Origin: Bradyrhizobium sp. CCGE-LA001
GTDB lineage: Bacteria; Pseudomonadota; Alphaproteobacteria; Rhizobiales; Xanthobacteraceae
Assembly: GCF_000296215.2 (NCBI RefSeq)
Contig: NZ_CP013949.1
Span: 1,543,501-1,607,500 of the forward strand
Length of the DNA: 64,000 bases
Reading direction: 5' to 3'
The stretch's first letter is position 1. Every line of letters starts with the position of its first letter. The position numbers and the translations under genes are program-made. Of the stretch, positions 18,442 through 27,535 are shown one piece after another. The notes under the pieces are model-generated. The model was given only the letters and a program-made list of their open reading frames with translations, was not told the DNA's origin and did not search any database.

Positions 18442-19707
18442 TCACGCCGCAATCTTCACCGGCAGCGTCTCGATACCCTTCACGAAACTCGAATAGACCC
18501 GCTTGGGTTCGCCGACCACATCAATATGGTCGAAACGCCTAAGGATTTCTTCCCAGATAATCTTGAGCTGGAGTTCAGCGAGCCGCAGGCCGACGCAGCG
18601 GTGGATGCCGAAACCGAACGAGAGGTGCGTGCGTGGGCGGGCGCGGTCGATGATGAACTCGTAGGGTCTTTCGATCACGTCCTCGTCGCGGTTGCCGGAG
18701 ACGTACCACATCACGACCTTGTCACCCTTCTTGATGTGCTTGCCGCGGAACTCGAAATCGGAGAGCGCGGTGCGGCGCATATGCGCCAGCGGCGTCTGCC
18801 AGCGGATCACCTCGGGTACGAAGCTGTCGAGCAGATCGGGGTTCTCGCGCAGCTTGCGGTATTGATCCGGATGCTGGCTCAGCGCCAGAAGTGAACCCGA
18901 CATGGTGTTGCGGGTGGTGTCGTTGCCGCCCACGATCAAAAGGATGAGATTACCGAGAAAGTTCTTGGCATCCATGTCGCGCGTCGCGGCGCCATGCGCC
19001 ATCATCGACAACAGGTCGCTCTTCGGCGGCTGCTCGCTGCGCTCCTTCCAGAGGCGGGAGAAGTAGGCCGCGCATTCCGTCAGCTCGGCCATCCGCTCCT
19101 CCTCGGTCGCGACGAGACCGTCGGGACCGGGAATGGTGGTGGCGACGTCGGACCAGCGCGTCAGCTTGCGGCGGTCTTCCCAGGGAAAGTCGAACAGCAC
19201 CGCCAGCATCTGCGTCGTCAGCTCGATCGAGACCTGGTCGACCCAGTCGAACACCTCGCCGCGCGGTAGGTTGTCCAGGCACTCGGCCGAGCGCTTGCGG
19301 ATGTTGATCGCGAGATTGTCCAGATGCGTCGGCGTGAACATCGGCGCCACGGTCTTGCGCTGGGCCGCATGCCGCGGCGGGTCCATCGAGATGAAGCTCT
19401 CGCGGCGCAGGTCCGGATCGATGTCGCGGATGGTGATGCCGCCGAGCGCGGAAGCCGAGGAGAACACCGAATGGTTGGTCTCGATCTCCATAATGTCGTT
19501 GTAGCGCGTCACCGACCAATACGGCCCGAACATCGAGTCCTTGCAATAGTGCACGGGATCTTCCCGGCGCAGCCGGTCGAAATAGGGCCAGAACGTATCG
19601 GTCCTGAACAATTCCGGATCGCCCGGATCGAATTGCTCCAGCGGCAGCGACGTGGCGCGCGCGCGCAGGGCGTCGAGCTTGGACGCGCTCTCGATGGTCC
19701 CATGCAT
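18442..19707 (-). CDS. Cytochrome P450 (first of tandem pair)
   Basis: About 421 residues from MHGTIESASKL. The start at 19707 is supported by GGGAGAG 5 bases upstream; the longer open frame to 19821 has no such site. I-helix GGNDTT, K-helix EVIR and heme loop FGFGIHRCVG are all intact. A paralogue of the following P450, co-transcribed with it. The 288-base gap to the divergent DUF898 gene (19708-19995) must hold the promoter; no regulator binding motif was recognised. Confidence 0.92.
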   Translation of the reverse strand: MHGTIESASKLDALRARATSLPLEQFDPGDPELFRTDTFWPYFDRLRREDPVHYCKDSMFGPYWSVTRYNDIMEIETNHSVFSSASALGGITIRDIDPDLRRESFISMDPPRHAAQRKTVAPMFTPTHLDNLAINIRKRSAECLDNLPRGEVFDWVDQVSIELTTQMLAVLFDFPWEDRRKLTRWSDVATTIPGPDGLVATEEERMAELTECAAYFSRLWKERSEQPPKSDLLSMMAHGAATRDMDAKNFLGNLILLIVGGNDTTRNTMSGSLLALSQHPDQYRKLRENPDLLDSFVPEVIRWQTPLAHMRRTALSDFEFRGKHIKKGDKVVMWYVSGNRDEDVIERPYEFIIDRARPRTHLSFGFGIHRCVGLRLAELQLKIIWEEILRRFDHIDVVGEPKRVYSSFVKGIETLPVKIAA

Positions 19708-19995
19708 GACCGCTCTCCCTGATAATGAACCGCGCGTCGTTGAATTCTGCGCTGCAGTATTCGATGTGCAATTACAGCCGGTTGTCTGCGTCGGGGCAAG
19801 GGCGAGTTTTGCCACATCCAACCTTCACGAGAACGTCGGACGGTCGTCACGCCGCCACGCGAACGTGACCTCGCGCACGCCACGGAGCGGAGAACCGACT
19901 GGAATCGAGCTAAATCGAACCCGCCTATCTTGGGGATCGACTAACCTCTGATCTATAGTTTGACCGGAACTGATCCGCATCTCGAGGTTGCCGCC

Positions 19996-21150
19996 GTGAA
20001 TAACATGCAATGGGCCCCCATCGGCTCCGAGCCCTTACCCCCGCCGCTGCCGCCCACGCGGGTCGATTTCACCGGCAATCGCACCGAGTTCCGTACATTG
20101 GTCACCAAGGGTGCCATGCTGGAGCTCGTCACTTTCGGCTTCTACCGGTTCTGGCTGGTCACCGACATTCGTCGTCATCTGTGGACGCATACCGCGGTTG
20201 ACGGCGATGCCGCCGAATACACCGGCCGGGCCAAGGAGCTCCTGATCGGCTTCCTGGTCGCGCTGGCGATCCTGGTGCCGATCTATCTTGCCTATTTCCT
20301 TGTTGGCATCGAGTTCGAGCGCTGGCAGGCCTTCGCCTCGGTGCCGTTGTTCCTCGCCTTCTACGCCTTCGGCCAGTTCGCGATCTTTCGCGCGCGGCGC
20401 TATCGCCTGACGCGGACGGTCTGGCGCGGCGTGCGCTTCTGGATGGACGGCTCGGGCTGGGCCTATTCGCTCCGCGCCATGCTGTGGGGCCTGCTCGTGT
20501 TCCTCACGCTAGGCCTGGCGCTGCCCTGGCGCGAGGCTGCGCTCGAACGCTACAAGATGCAGCACACCCATTACGGCGATCTCACCGGCGATTTCGAAGG
20601 CGACGGCTGGACCTTCTTCAAGCGCGGCTGGTGGCTGTGGCTGCTCAGCCCGATCGCGTTCGTCGTTTTCCCGATCGCGCCGTTCCTCTACGCCGAGTTC
20701 AAGGCGCGCGAATGGCGCTGGTGGCTCGACGGCATCCGCATCGGCGGCGTCAGCCTGTCCTCGCAATTGCCGCACGACGCTTTCTACGGCCTGTACTGGA
20801 AGGTGATCGGCTGGTGGACGCTGCTCTCGGCCGCTTTCGGCGTCTATATGGTCGGCGGTATATTCCTCGTGGTCACGCTGAGCGGCGTTTCAGCCGAGGA
20901 GGCGTTCGCCGGCGACAATGCCACCAAGAGCATCCCGATGGTGGTGATGATGGTGATCGGCTATTTCGCGGTCGCTCTTGCCATCAACATCGTCATGCGC
21001 GTCTATCTTCAGCGCGATCTCTGGGCCAAGGTGCTGGAGACCGTCGAGGTGCACAACATCGCAGCCGCGGCGGATGTGCGTGGCAGCGGTCAGCTCGCCA
21101 ACGCGCTCGGCGAAGGTTTTGCCGACGGCCTGGATGTTGCGGGATTTTGA
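19996..21150 (+). CDS. DUF898 (YjgN-like) membrane protein
   Basis: About 384 residues. After a short Pro-rich N-terminus comes FTGNRTEFRTLVTKGAMLELVTFGFYRFWLVTDIRRHLW, a hallmark of DUF898/YjgN proteins, then about six hydrophobic segments in two repeated halves (RARRYRLTRTVWRGVRFWMDGSG). GTG at 19996 with GAGG upstream is the likely start; an in-frame codon at 19960 is possible. The stop is 3 bases before the M48 peptidase start, so the two form an operon. The function of DUF898 is not known. Confidence 0.82.
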   Translation: MNNMQWAPIGSEPLPPPLPPTRVDFTGNRTEFRTLVTKGAMLELVTFGFYRFWLVTDIRRHLWTHTAVDGDAAEYTGRAKELLIGFLVALAILVPIYLAYFLVGIEFERWQAFASVPLFLAFYAFGQFAIFRARRYRLTRTVWRGVRFWMDGSGWAYSLRAMLWGLLVFLTLGLALPWREAALERYKMQHTHYGDLTGDFEGDGWTFFKRGWWLWLLSPIAFVVFPIAPFLYAEFKAREWRWWLDGIRIGGVSLSSQLPHDAFYGLYWKVIGWWTLLSAAFGVYMVGGIFLVVTLSGVSAEEAFAGDNATKSIPMVVMMVIGYFAVALAINIVMRVYLQRDLWAKVLETVEVHNIAAAADVRGSGQLANALGEGFADGLDVAGF

Positions 21151-21153
21151 ACC

Positions 21154-22266
21154 GTGAGTGAGTTGTCGACAGAGGCCCCGGCGCAGTCCGTCAAGCCGAC
21201 GATCTTCTTCGACGGCGTCTCGAGCCGCAAGCGTCAGGTGACGCTGACGCTCGGCGATGCCCTCGAGATCGTCGAGGAGGGGGCTACGCCCATTCGCTGG
21301 GCCTATGCCGATATCCGCCGTGCCGACGGCCCACCAGGGATTTTGCGCCTGGCCTCGACATCCGCGCCGCCCTTGGCGCGGCTCGAGATTCGCGATGCCG
21401 AGGTCGCGGCAGATGTGGTCGTCCGTTGCACGCGCCTCGACGAGCACCAGACCACGCGTGGCGGTGTCGCCAGGATCGTGGGCTGGTCGGTGGCCGCCGC
21501 CGTCTCCATCGTCTGCGTCGTCCTGTTCGGTGTGCCGCTCGCCGCCGACCGTCTCGCGCCGCTGGTGCCGAAGCCCGTCGAGCGCCGCATCGGCGATGCC
21601 GCCGAGGTCCAGATGAAGACCATCTTCGGCCGCAGCGTGTGCGAGGACCCCGCGGGCAAGGCCGCGTTCACCAAGCTCGTCAATCGCCTGCGCGACGCCG
21701 CCGGCCTCGACGGCGATTCCATGACGGCGGGCGTGATGTCGACGCCCGTGCCGAACGCATTTGCGCTACCCGGCGGCAAGGTCTTCGTGCTCAAGGGCCT
21801 GCTCGACAAGGCCGAAACTCCGGACGAGCTCGCCGGCATCCTCGCGCACGAGCTCGGCCACCTCAAGCATCACGACAACATGCGCGGCCTGATCTACAAC
21901 GGCGGCACCTCATTCCTGATCGGCCTGTTGTTTGGCGACGTCACCGGCTCCTCGGCCGTGATCTTCGCCTCGCGCAGCCTGGTCGAAGCGTCCTATTCGC
22001 GCGAGGCCGAGACCGCCGCGGATACGTTTGCGATCGAGACCATGCACGCGCTCGGCCGCTCGCCGAAGCCCGCGGCCGAGCTGATGTTCCGCATCACCGG
22101 CAAGGAGGGCGGCTCCGGCCTGACCAATATCCTCGCCAGCCATCCGCTGACCGAGGACCGTCTCGCCCGCATGACCAAGGAAGATCGTCCCGTCAGCGGC
22201 CCGCCGCTATTGACCGACAAGGAGTGGCAGGCGCTGAAGGGCATTTGCGGCAGCGGCAAGGTGTGA
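21154..22266 (+). CDS. M48 family metallopeptidase
   Basis: 370 residues. A soluble N-terminal part is followed by one hydrophobic helix (about residues 108-130: VGWSVAAAVSIVCVVLFGVPLAA) and a C-terminal M48 peptidase domain with zinc motif HELGH (His232, Glu233, His236) and the downstream Glu in YSREAETAADTFA. It resembles BepA/YfgC-type or HtpX-like proteases with the catalytic domain in the periplasm. GTG start follows the DUF898 stop directly. Probably an envelope protein quality-control protease; target unknown. Confidence 0.88.
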   Translation: MSELSTEAPAQSVKPTIFFDGVSSRKRQVTLTLGDALEIVEEGATPIRWAYADIRRADGPPGILRLASTSAPPLARLEIRDAEVAADVVVRCTRLDEHQTTRGGVARIVGWSVAAAVSIVCVVLFGVPLAADRLAPLVPKPVERRIGDAAEVQMKTIFGRSVCEDPAGKAAFTKLVNRLRDAAGLDGDSMTAGVMSTPVPNAFALPGGKVFVLKGLLDKAETPDELAGILAHELGHLKHHDNMRGLIYNGGTSFLIGLLFGDVTGSSAVIFASRSLVEASYSREAETAADTFAIETMHALGRSPKPAAELMFRITGKEGGSGLTNILASHPLTEDRLARMTKEDRPVSGPPLLTDKEWQALKGICGSGKV

Positions 22267-22279
22267 CGGCCTGCCTTTA

Positions 22280-22380
22280 GAGCGTTTTTGAGCGAAGTGG
22301 ACACCGGTTCGCGTGAAGAAAACGCGTCAATACAAGAATCTAGAGCTTCGGTTCTGATTCAATCAGAACCGAAGCTCTAG
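22280..22380. repeat. Intergenic repeat, family E, with perfect hairpin
   Basis: Starts with AGAGCGTTTTTGAGCGAAGT and GGTTCGCGTGAAGAAAACGC, and ends in a perfect palindrome with 20-base arms (22340-22359 and 22361-22380; CTAGAGCTTCGGTTCTGATT on the left) around one base. The form is familiar from Bradyrhizobium intergenic regions. It lies between convergent genes and may also stop transcription. Confidence 0.85.
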
Positions 22381-22384
22381 CGCA

Positions 22385-22597
22385 TCACTTCGCCGGCGTA
22401 GCAGGCGGATTCGATCCCGTCGTGACGTTGGGCGCCGTGTTCGGGTTCGAGGTCGTGGTCTGCGGACCGACCTCCCGCCCATTGTAGAACAAGACGGCGG
22501 CGACCACAGCAATCACGAACATCGCGCCGACCGCCCAGCCCACCGGGCTGTTGCGGCGGGCTCGGTCGGCCCTGCGGTCGTCATTCTGATAGGTCAT
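22385..22597 (-). CDS. Small single-span membrane protein
   Basis: About 70 residues: a charged N-terminus (MTYQNDDRRADRARR), one transmembrane helix (VGWAVGAMFVIAVVAAVLFY), and a Thr/Pro/Asn-rich tail outside (GREVGPQTTTSNPNT). GGAG precedes the ATG at 22597; the frame is open further upstream without a ribosome site. Similar short anchored proteins are common in Bradyrhizobium. Function unknown. Confidence 0.7.
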   Translation of the reverse strand: MTYQNDDRRADRARRNSPVGWAVGAMFVIAVVAAVLFYNGREVGPQTTTSNPNTAPNVTTGSNPPATPAK

Positions 22598-22660
22598 CGT
22601 GCTCTCCATCGCAAAGCAGGAGAACCTCGCGCGATGCAAGCTGTTCCTAAATGCTTGGAC

Positions 22661-23290
22661 TTATCGCGTCCCGTAGGCGCGGTCGCCGGCGTCACCGAGC
22701 CCCGGGAGAATGAAGCCGTTCTCGTCGAGGCCTTCGTCCACCGCCGCCGTCCAGATCGGAACGTCCGGATGCAGGCCGCGCAACCGCTCCAGCCCTTCCG
22801 GCGCGGCGATGAGGCAGGCGAGGCGGATGTCCCTGGCGCCGCGCTCCTTCAACCGGTCGATCGCGGCGACCGCCGTGTTGGCGGTCGCGACCACCGGCGT
22901 CACCACGACGGCGAGGCGCTCGCCGAGATCGGACGGCGATTTGAAGAAATACTCGACCGCGGCAAAGCTGAGCGGCTCGCGGTAAAGCCCGATATGCGCC
23001 ACGCGCGCCGTCGGCACCAGGTCCATCATGCCGTCGACGAAAGTGGTGCCGGCGCGCAGCATCGGCACGAACACCAGCTTCTTGCCGGCGATCTTGGCCG
23101 AATGCATCGTCGCCAGCGGCGTCTCGATGACGGTGTCAGTCAGCGGCAGATCGCGCGTCACCTCGTAGCATAAGAGCATGCCGATCTCCTTGATCAGCTC
23201 GCGAAAGGATTTTGTCGAGATGGACTTTTCCCGCACCAGCGTCAGCTTGTGCTGCACGAGGGGATGATCGACGATCGTGACGCCTTCCAT
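22661..23290 (-). CDS. upp: Uracil phosphoribosyltransferase homologue of a URC operon, altered PRPP loop
   Basis: About 209 residues from MEGVTIVDHPLVQHKL, the usual UPRTase start and length. The C-terminal uracil-binding region is conserved (LIAAPEGLERLRGLHPDVPIW, PGLGDAGDRAYGTR). The PRPP-binding loop, normally DPMLATGGS or similar, reads TPVVATANT at residues 131-139, losing the acidic residue and both glycines. It is separated from the DUF1688 gene by a palindromic repeat at 23311-23452. The frame upstream of 23290 is repeat-derived and not coding. UPRTase (URC6) acts in the yeast URC uracil-degradation pathway. Whether this copy still makes UMP is open. Confidence 0.8.
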   Translation of the reverse strand: MEGVTIVDHPLVQHKLTLVREKSISTKSFRELIKEIGMLLCYEVTRDLPLTDTVIETPLATMHSAKIAGKKLVFVPMLRAGTTFVDGMMDLVPTARVAHIGLYREPLSFAAVEYFFKSPSDLGERLAVVVTPVVATANTAVAAIDRLKERGARDIRLACLIAAPEGLERLRGLHPDVPIWTAAVDEGLDENGFILPGLGDAGDRAYGTR

Positions 23291-23310
23291 GATCGGATGC
23301 TCTTCTTCTT

Positions 23311-23452
23311 CCCTTCTCCCCTTGTGGGAGAAGGTGGCGCGAAGCGCCGGATGAGGGGTCTCTCCGCGAACTCCACTGAGAGATGGGTCCGCGGAGAGAC
23401 CCCTCACCCGGCTTCTCTGTCGCGAAGCCACCCTCTCCCACAAGGGGAGAGG
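23311..23452. repeat. Long palindromic repeat, family A, copy 2
   Basis: Same outer arms (CCCTTCTCCCCTTGTGGGAG and CTCTCCCACAAGGGGAGAG) and inner GGATGAGGGGT/ACCCCTCA as the copies at 4990 and 27374. This one lies inside an operon, starting 2 bases after the DUF1688 stop and ending about 20 bases before upp. Confidence 0.9.
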
Positions 23453-23454
23453 TC

Positions 23455-24693
23455 TTAGAAAACCGTGCCGTCGCTGATCACCTTGAGCGGCGGAGAACCA
23501 TCAGGACGGCGCGCAAAGGCAACGGCGCGGCCGGCGGCCCAGGTGCCGCCTTCGAGAATGCTGGCGAGCGGTAATGTCTCGGGCGTGCGGCCGAGCTTGG
23601 CGCGGATGCGCTCGGCCAGCCGGTCGAGCAGCGCCACGGTGAGCGCACGCCATTCCACGACGAGCAGCGAATCCACCGCATGCGCGCGCTCGGCATCGGC
23701 AGGATCGCGCAGGCGCAGCACCTCGTGATCGACGAACAAGCCGCCATTGCGATACTCGGCAAGCCCGGTCAGGCCGTCGATATCGGTGACGACAAAGCCC
23801 GCGCGTTGCAGCGGCTCGATCAGCGAATAGCTCAGCCATTGCGACAGCTTGTGCAGTGGCACGAGACCCTCCGTTGCGTCGTTCGCCTTGATCGCCGGAT
23901 GGCGCCAGCAATCGCCGAGCGGAACGCCTGCGAGCTCCAGTCGCGAGGGCCAGATTGGCCCGAGCTGGTTCAGCACCGCCGACAGGATCACGGGGGCGGC
24001 AATGGCGCCGCCATTTGCCTGCGCTGCGATGTGATCGAACAGCCCACCCGGCCGCGGCGTGTCGTGCATGCCGAAGACATCGGCATGCTCTGCCATCAGC
24101 TTCCCCAACCGGCGCAGCAGATCGGCGCGTCCCTCGAGCCCGAGCAGCGGATTGTCGTCGCTCGCTTGAAAGGCGGATTTGAGAGCAGCGAGCGGCAGCT
24201 TCGCGAGCACGTCCGCGTCCGCCCTGAACGGCGAGCCTGCGTCGTGCGAGAAGAGCCCGCTCGCGAACATGTCGAGGCTTGCGATCGCAAGCCCCTCGGA
24301 GCGGCCGATGGCTTGTCCCGTTTCCATGTCACGGTAGCGCCACGCCGCGCCGGCGCCGGCGTCGAGCAGCACGCTGACGATGGCGAGGTCGAACTCCGCG
24401 CGCGCCCGCGCCGCGCGATCCCACCACGACGCTGCGTCGGCCAGTTGCGCCCAGCGGTCGATGCCGCCCAGCACAAAGTGCCGCCAACGCGCATGGAAGG
24501 GGATGTCCAGCGTCGGGTAGGCTTTGCGCGTCACCGCGAGCACGGCTTCAGCAACGCCGTCCATGCGGTCGAGATCAACAGTAAAATGGCGCAAGCCATC
24601 GGCAAGGCCGATGTCGAGCATCTGGCGAGCGCGCGCGCGAACCGCATTTGCGGTGAGCAGCGAGCGCGCTTGCAATTCCAAAGCTTCCGCCAT
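23455..24693 (-). CDS. URC4/urg3-type DUF1688 protein (uracil catabolism)
   Basis: 412 residues matching the DUF1688 family (fungal URC4/urg3): N-terminal region with GLADGLRHFTVDLDRM, then HARWRHFVLGGIDRWAQL, a middle FDHIAAQANGGAIAAPVILSAVLNQLGPIWPSRLELAGVPLGDCWRHPA, and a C-terminal FVDHEVLRLRDP segment. In Lachancea kluyveri URC4 is essential for growth on uracil by the URC route; its catalytic step is not established. It starts 6 bases after the URC1 stop, so the two are co-transcribed and probably act in sequence. No classical enzyme motif was recognised. Confidence 0.82.
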   Translation of the reverse strand: MAEALELQARSLLTANAVRARARQMLDIGLADGLRHFTVDLDRMDGVAEAVLAVTRKAYPTLDIPFHARWRHFVLGGIDRWAQLADAASWWDRAARARAEFDLAIVSVLLDAGAGAAWRYRDMETGQAIGRSEGLAIASLDMFASGLFSHDAGSPFRADADVLAKLPLAALKSAFQASDDNPLLGLEGRADLLRRLGKLMAEHADVFGMHDTPRPGGLFDHIAAQANGGAIAAPVILSAVLNQLGPIWPSRLELAGVPLGDCWRHPAIKANDATEGLVPLHKLSQWLSYSLIEPLQRAGFVVTDIDGLTGLAEYRNGGLFVDHEVLRLRDPADAERAHAVDSLLVVEWRALTVALLDRLAERIRAKLGRTPETLPLASILEGGTWAAGRAVAFARRPDGSPPLKVISDGTVF

Positions 24694-24699
24694 GCGCGA

Positions 24700-25956
24700 T
24701 CAGTATTTTTCCAGCGAACGCCCGACCACGCCATCCACGTCCTTTTCCGGCGCGATGTCGGTCGAGTAATAGCCGGCCGCCTTCTTTGCGGCGATCTCGA
24801 CATAGGCATCGGCCGGGATCAGCTCCGGCGGGATCGGCACCCGCTCGACGATATCGATGCCTTGCGAGGTCAGCGCGTCGTATTTCATGTCGCTCATCGA
24901 CAGGAAGCGGTCGATGCGCTTCAGGCCGAGCCAGTGGATCGTATCAGGCATCAATTGCTGGAAGCGCGCGTCCTGGACGCCGGCGACGCATTCGGTGCGC
25001 TCGAAATAGGCGGCGGCGGCATCGCCGTCCTCCTGGCGCTTGCGCGCGTTGTAGACCAGGAATTTGGTGACCTCGCCGAGCGCGCGGCCTTCCTTGCGAT
25101 TATAGACGACGAGCCCAAGCCCGCCCTCCTGCGCGCCGCGCGCGGATTCCTCGATGCCGTGAATCAGGTAGGGCCGGCAGGTGCAGATGTCGGAGCCGAA
25201 CACGTCGGAGCCGTTGCACTCGTCATGCACGCGGCAGGTGATCCTGGTGCGATGGTCCGGCAGTTTCGTCACGTCGCCGAACATATAGACCGTGGTGCCG
25301 CCGATCGGCGGCAAAAACACCTTCATGTCCGGCCGCGTCACCAACTCCGGGAACATGCCGGCGGTCTGCTCGAACAGCGTCCGCCGCAGCTCGGTCTCGC
25401 CGGTGCCGAAGCGCGTCGCGAGGCCGGGCAGGTACCAGACCGGATCGATCGCGATCTTCACCACCGACACGCTGCCATTGGCGTGCACGACCTCGCCGTC
25501 GGCGCGTAAGCGTTTTGCGGCGAGCGCCTCGCGAATCTCCGGCAGGTCGAGCCGGGCCCGCGTCACCGCAATGCTCGGGCGGATATCGACGCCTTCGGCG
25601 ATCTCCTGGCGGAAGTTTTCGGCGACGAGATGACCCCATGGATCAAGCGCAACGATCTTTGCCGGATCCTGCCACTGCTCGAACGGCCCGATGGTCGCGG
25701 CCGGGAACGTGTTGGTGAGATCAGGGCGGCGGATCGGATCGAGCGCGCCGGCGGAGACTGCGAGCGCCCGGTACATCGCATAGGAGCCGCCATGGCTGCC
25801 GATCACGTTGCGATCGCCCGTGCGCGACACCGTGCCGATGATCGGCCCGCGGGCGCGCGCATCAGTGGCGCCCCAATGGATCGGGAAGGCGGCCTTCCGG
25901 CCCGGCTCCGGATGGGAGGTCAGGCGGATGTGGTCGGTACGGTTCGCGCGGCTCAT
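24700..25956 (-). CDS. URC1-type GTP cyclohydrolase II homologue (uracil catabolism)
   Basis: 418 residues. The C-terminal half is RibA-like: zinc ligands C247, C258, C260 in HDECNGSDVFGSDICTC, then YNRKEGRALGEVTKF corresponding to the QEGRGIGL motif of GTP cyclohydrolase II, and ERVPIPPEL near the end. The N-terminal 200 residues lack the RibB domain of riboflavin fusions and match the URC1 (urg1) arrangement. With the DUF1688 gene and UPRTase this is the URC uracil-degradation set, where URC1 is thought to open the ring of a uracil nucleotide. No other riboflavin gene is nearby. GGGAG 8 bases upstream supports the start; a hairpin with T-tract lies just before it. Confidence 0.85.
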   Translation of the reverse strand: MSRANRTDHIRLTSHPEPGRKAAFPIHWGATDARARGPIIGTVSRTGDRNVIGSHGGSYAMYRALAVSAGALDPIRRPDLTNTFPAATIGPFEQWQDPAKIVALDPWGHLVAENFRQEIAEGVDIRPSIAVTRARLDLPEIREALAAKRLRADGEVVHANGSVSVVKIAIDPVWYLPGLATRFGTGETELRRTLFEQTAGMFPELVTRPDMKVFLPPIGGTTVYMFGDVTKLPDHRTRITCRVHDECNGSDVFGSDICTCRPYLIHGIEESARGAQEGGLGLVVYNRKEGRALGEVTKFLVYNARKRQEDGDAAAAYFERTECVAGVQDARFQQLMPDTIHWLGLKRIDRFLSMSDMKYDALTSQGIDIVERVPIPPELIPADAYVEIAAKKAAGYYSTDIAPEKDVDGVVGRSLEKY

Positions 25957-25958
25957 GT

Positions 25959-26003
25959 CCAGGCTCCCAAAAAGCCAACGGCCCGCCGCTCGGACGGGCC
26001 TGG
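25959..26003 (-). promoter_or_regulatory. Terminator-like leader hairpin upstream of URC1 (possible attenuator)
   Basis: On the minus strand GGCCCG (26000-25995) can pair with CGGGCC (25985-25980), followed after 6 bases by TTTTT (25973-25969). Next comes the ribosome site GGGAG and the start at 25956. A competing pairing of CCAGGC (26003-25998) with GCCTGG (25964-25959) overlaps the first arm and would cover the region next to the ribosome site. The layout suits transcription attenuation or translational control. Not tested. Confidence 0.45.
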
Positions 26004-26222
26004 CTCGGTCGCGTTGCCAGTCGAGGACCCCGGCGACGCGAGCTCAATCCAACATATTGTAGCGGCAAGCCGCGACAGACAAGTTAATCGTGCCGAGCGG
26101 GGAGGGCCCGTTGGGGGCTAGCTCCCTGAGGCCTGCCGATCTCACGGCAGCCAGTTTAAGAGATTGAAATATTGTCAGTTTTCGTGTTTTCAAGGGTGGA
26201 TTCCCATGCCTTGGAGACTGCC
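26004..26222. promoter_or_regulatory. Divergent promoter region of the URC operon and the PLP enzyme
   Basis: A gap of about 220 bases that must carry promoters for both directions. A small inverted repeat CTGCCGATCTCACGGCAG lies at 26133-26150, and an A/T-rich stretch follows at about 26155-26192. No regulator gene is adjacent. Nothing else specific was recognised. Confidence 0.4.
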
Positions 26223-27350
<1,128 letters not shown>

Positions 27351-27373
27351 GGCGTTCGAAAGAGACTCTTCTT

Positions 27374-27524
27374 CCCTTCTCCCCTTGTGGGAGAAGGTGG
27401 CGCGAAGCGCCGGATGAGGGGTCTCTCTCCGCGTACTCATTGTGAATCGAACGTGCGGAGACAGACCCCTCACCCGTTTCGCCGCTTCCGCGGCGAGCCA
27501 CCCTCTCCCACAAGGGGAGAGGGG
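27374..27524. repeat. Long palindromic repeat, family A, copy 3
   Basis: Outer arms CCCTTCTCCCCTTGTGGGAG and CTCTCCCACAAGGGGAGAGG, inner GGATGAGGGGT/ACCCCTCA as in the copies at 4990 and 23311. It occupies the gap between the convergent PLP-enzyme and DUF2927 genes. Confidence 0.9.
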
Positions 27525-27535
27525 AAAGAGATCAC

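Noticed and set aside
23680..25509. Plus-strand open frame of 609 codons opposite the URC genes
   Set aside because: It is antisense to DUF1688 and URC1, which have clear family motifs; its own sequence is low-complexity Arg/Ala/His.
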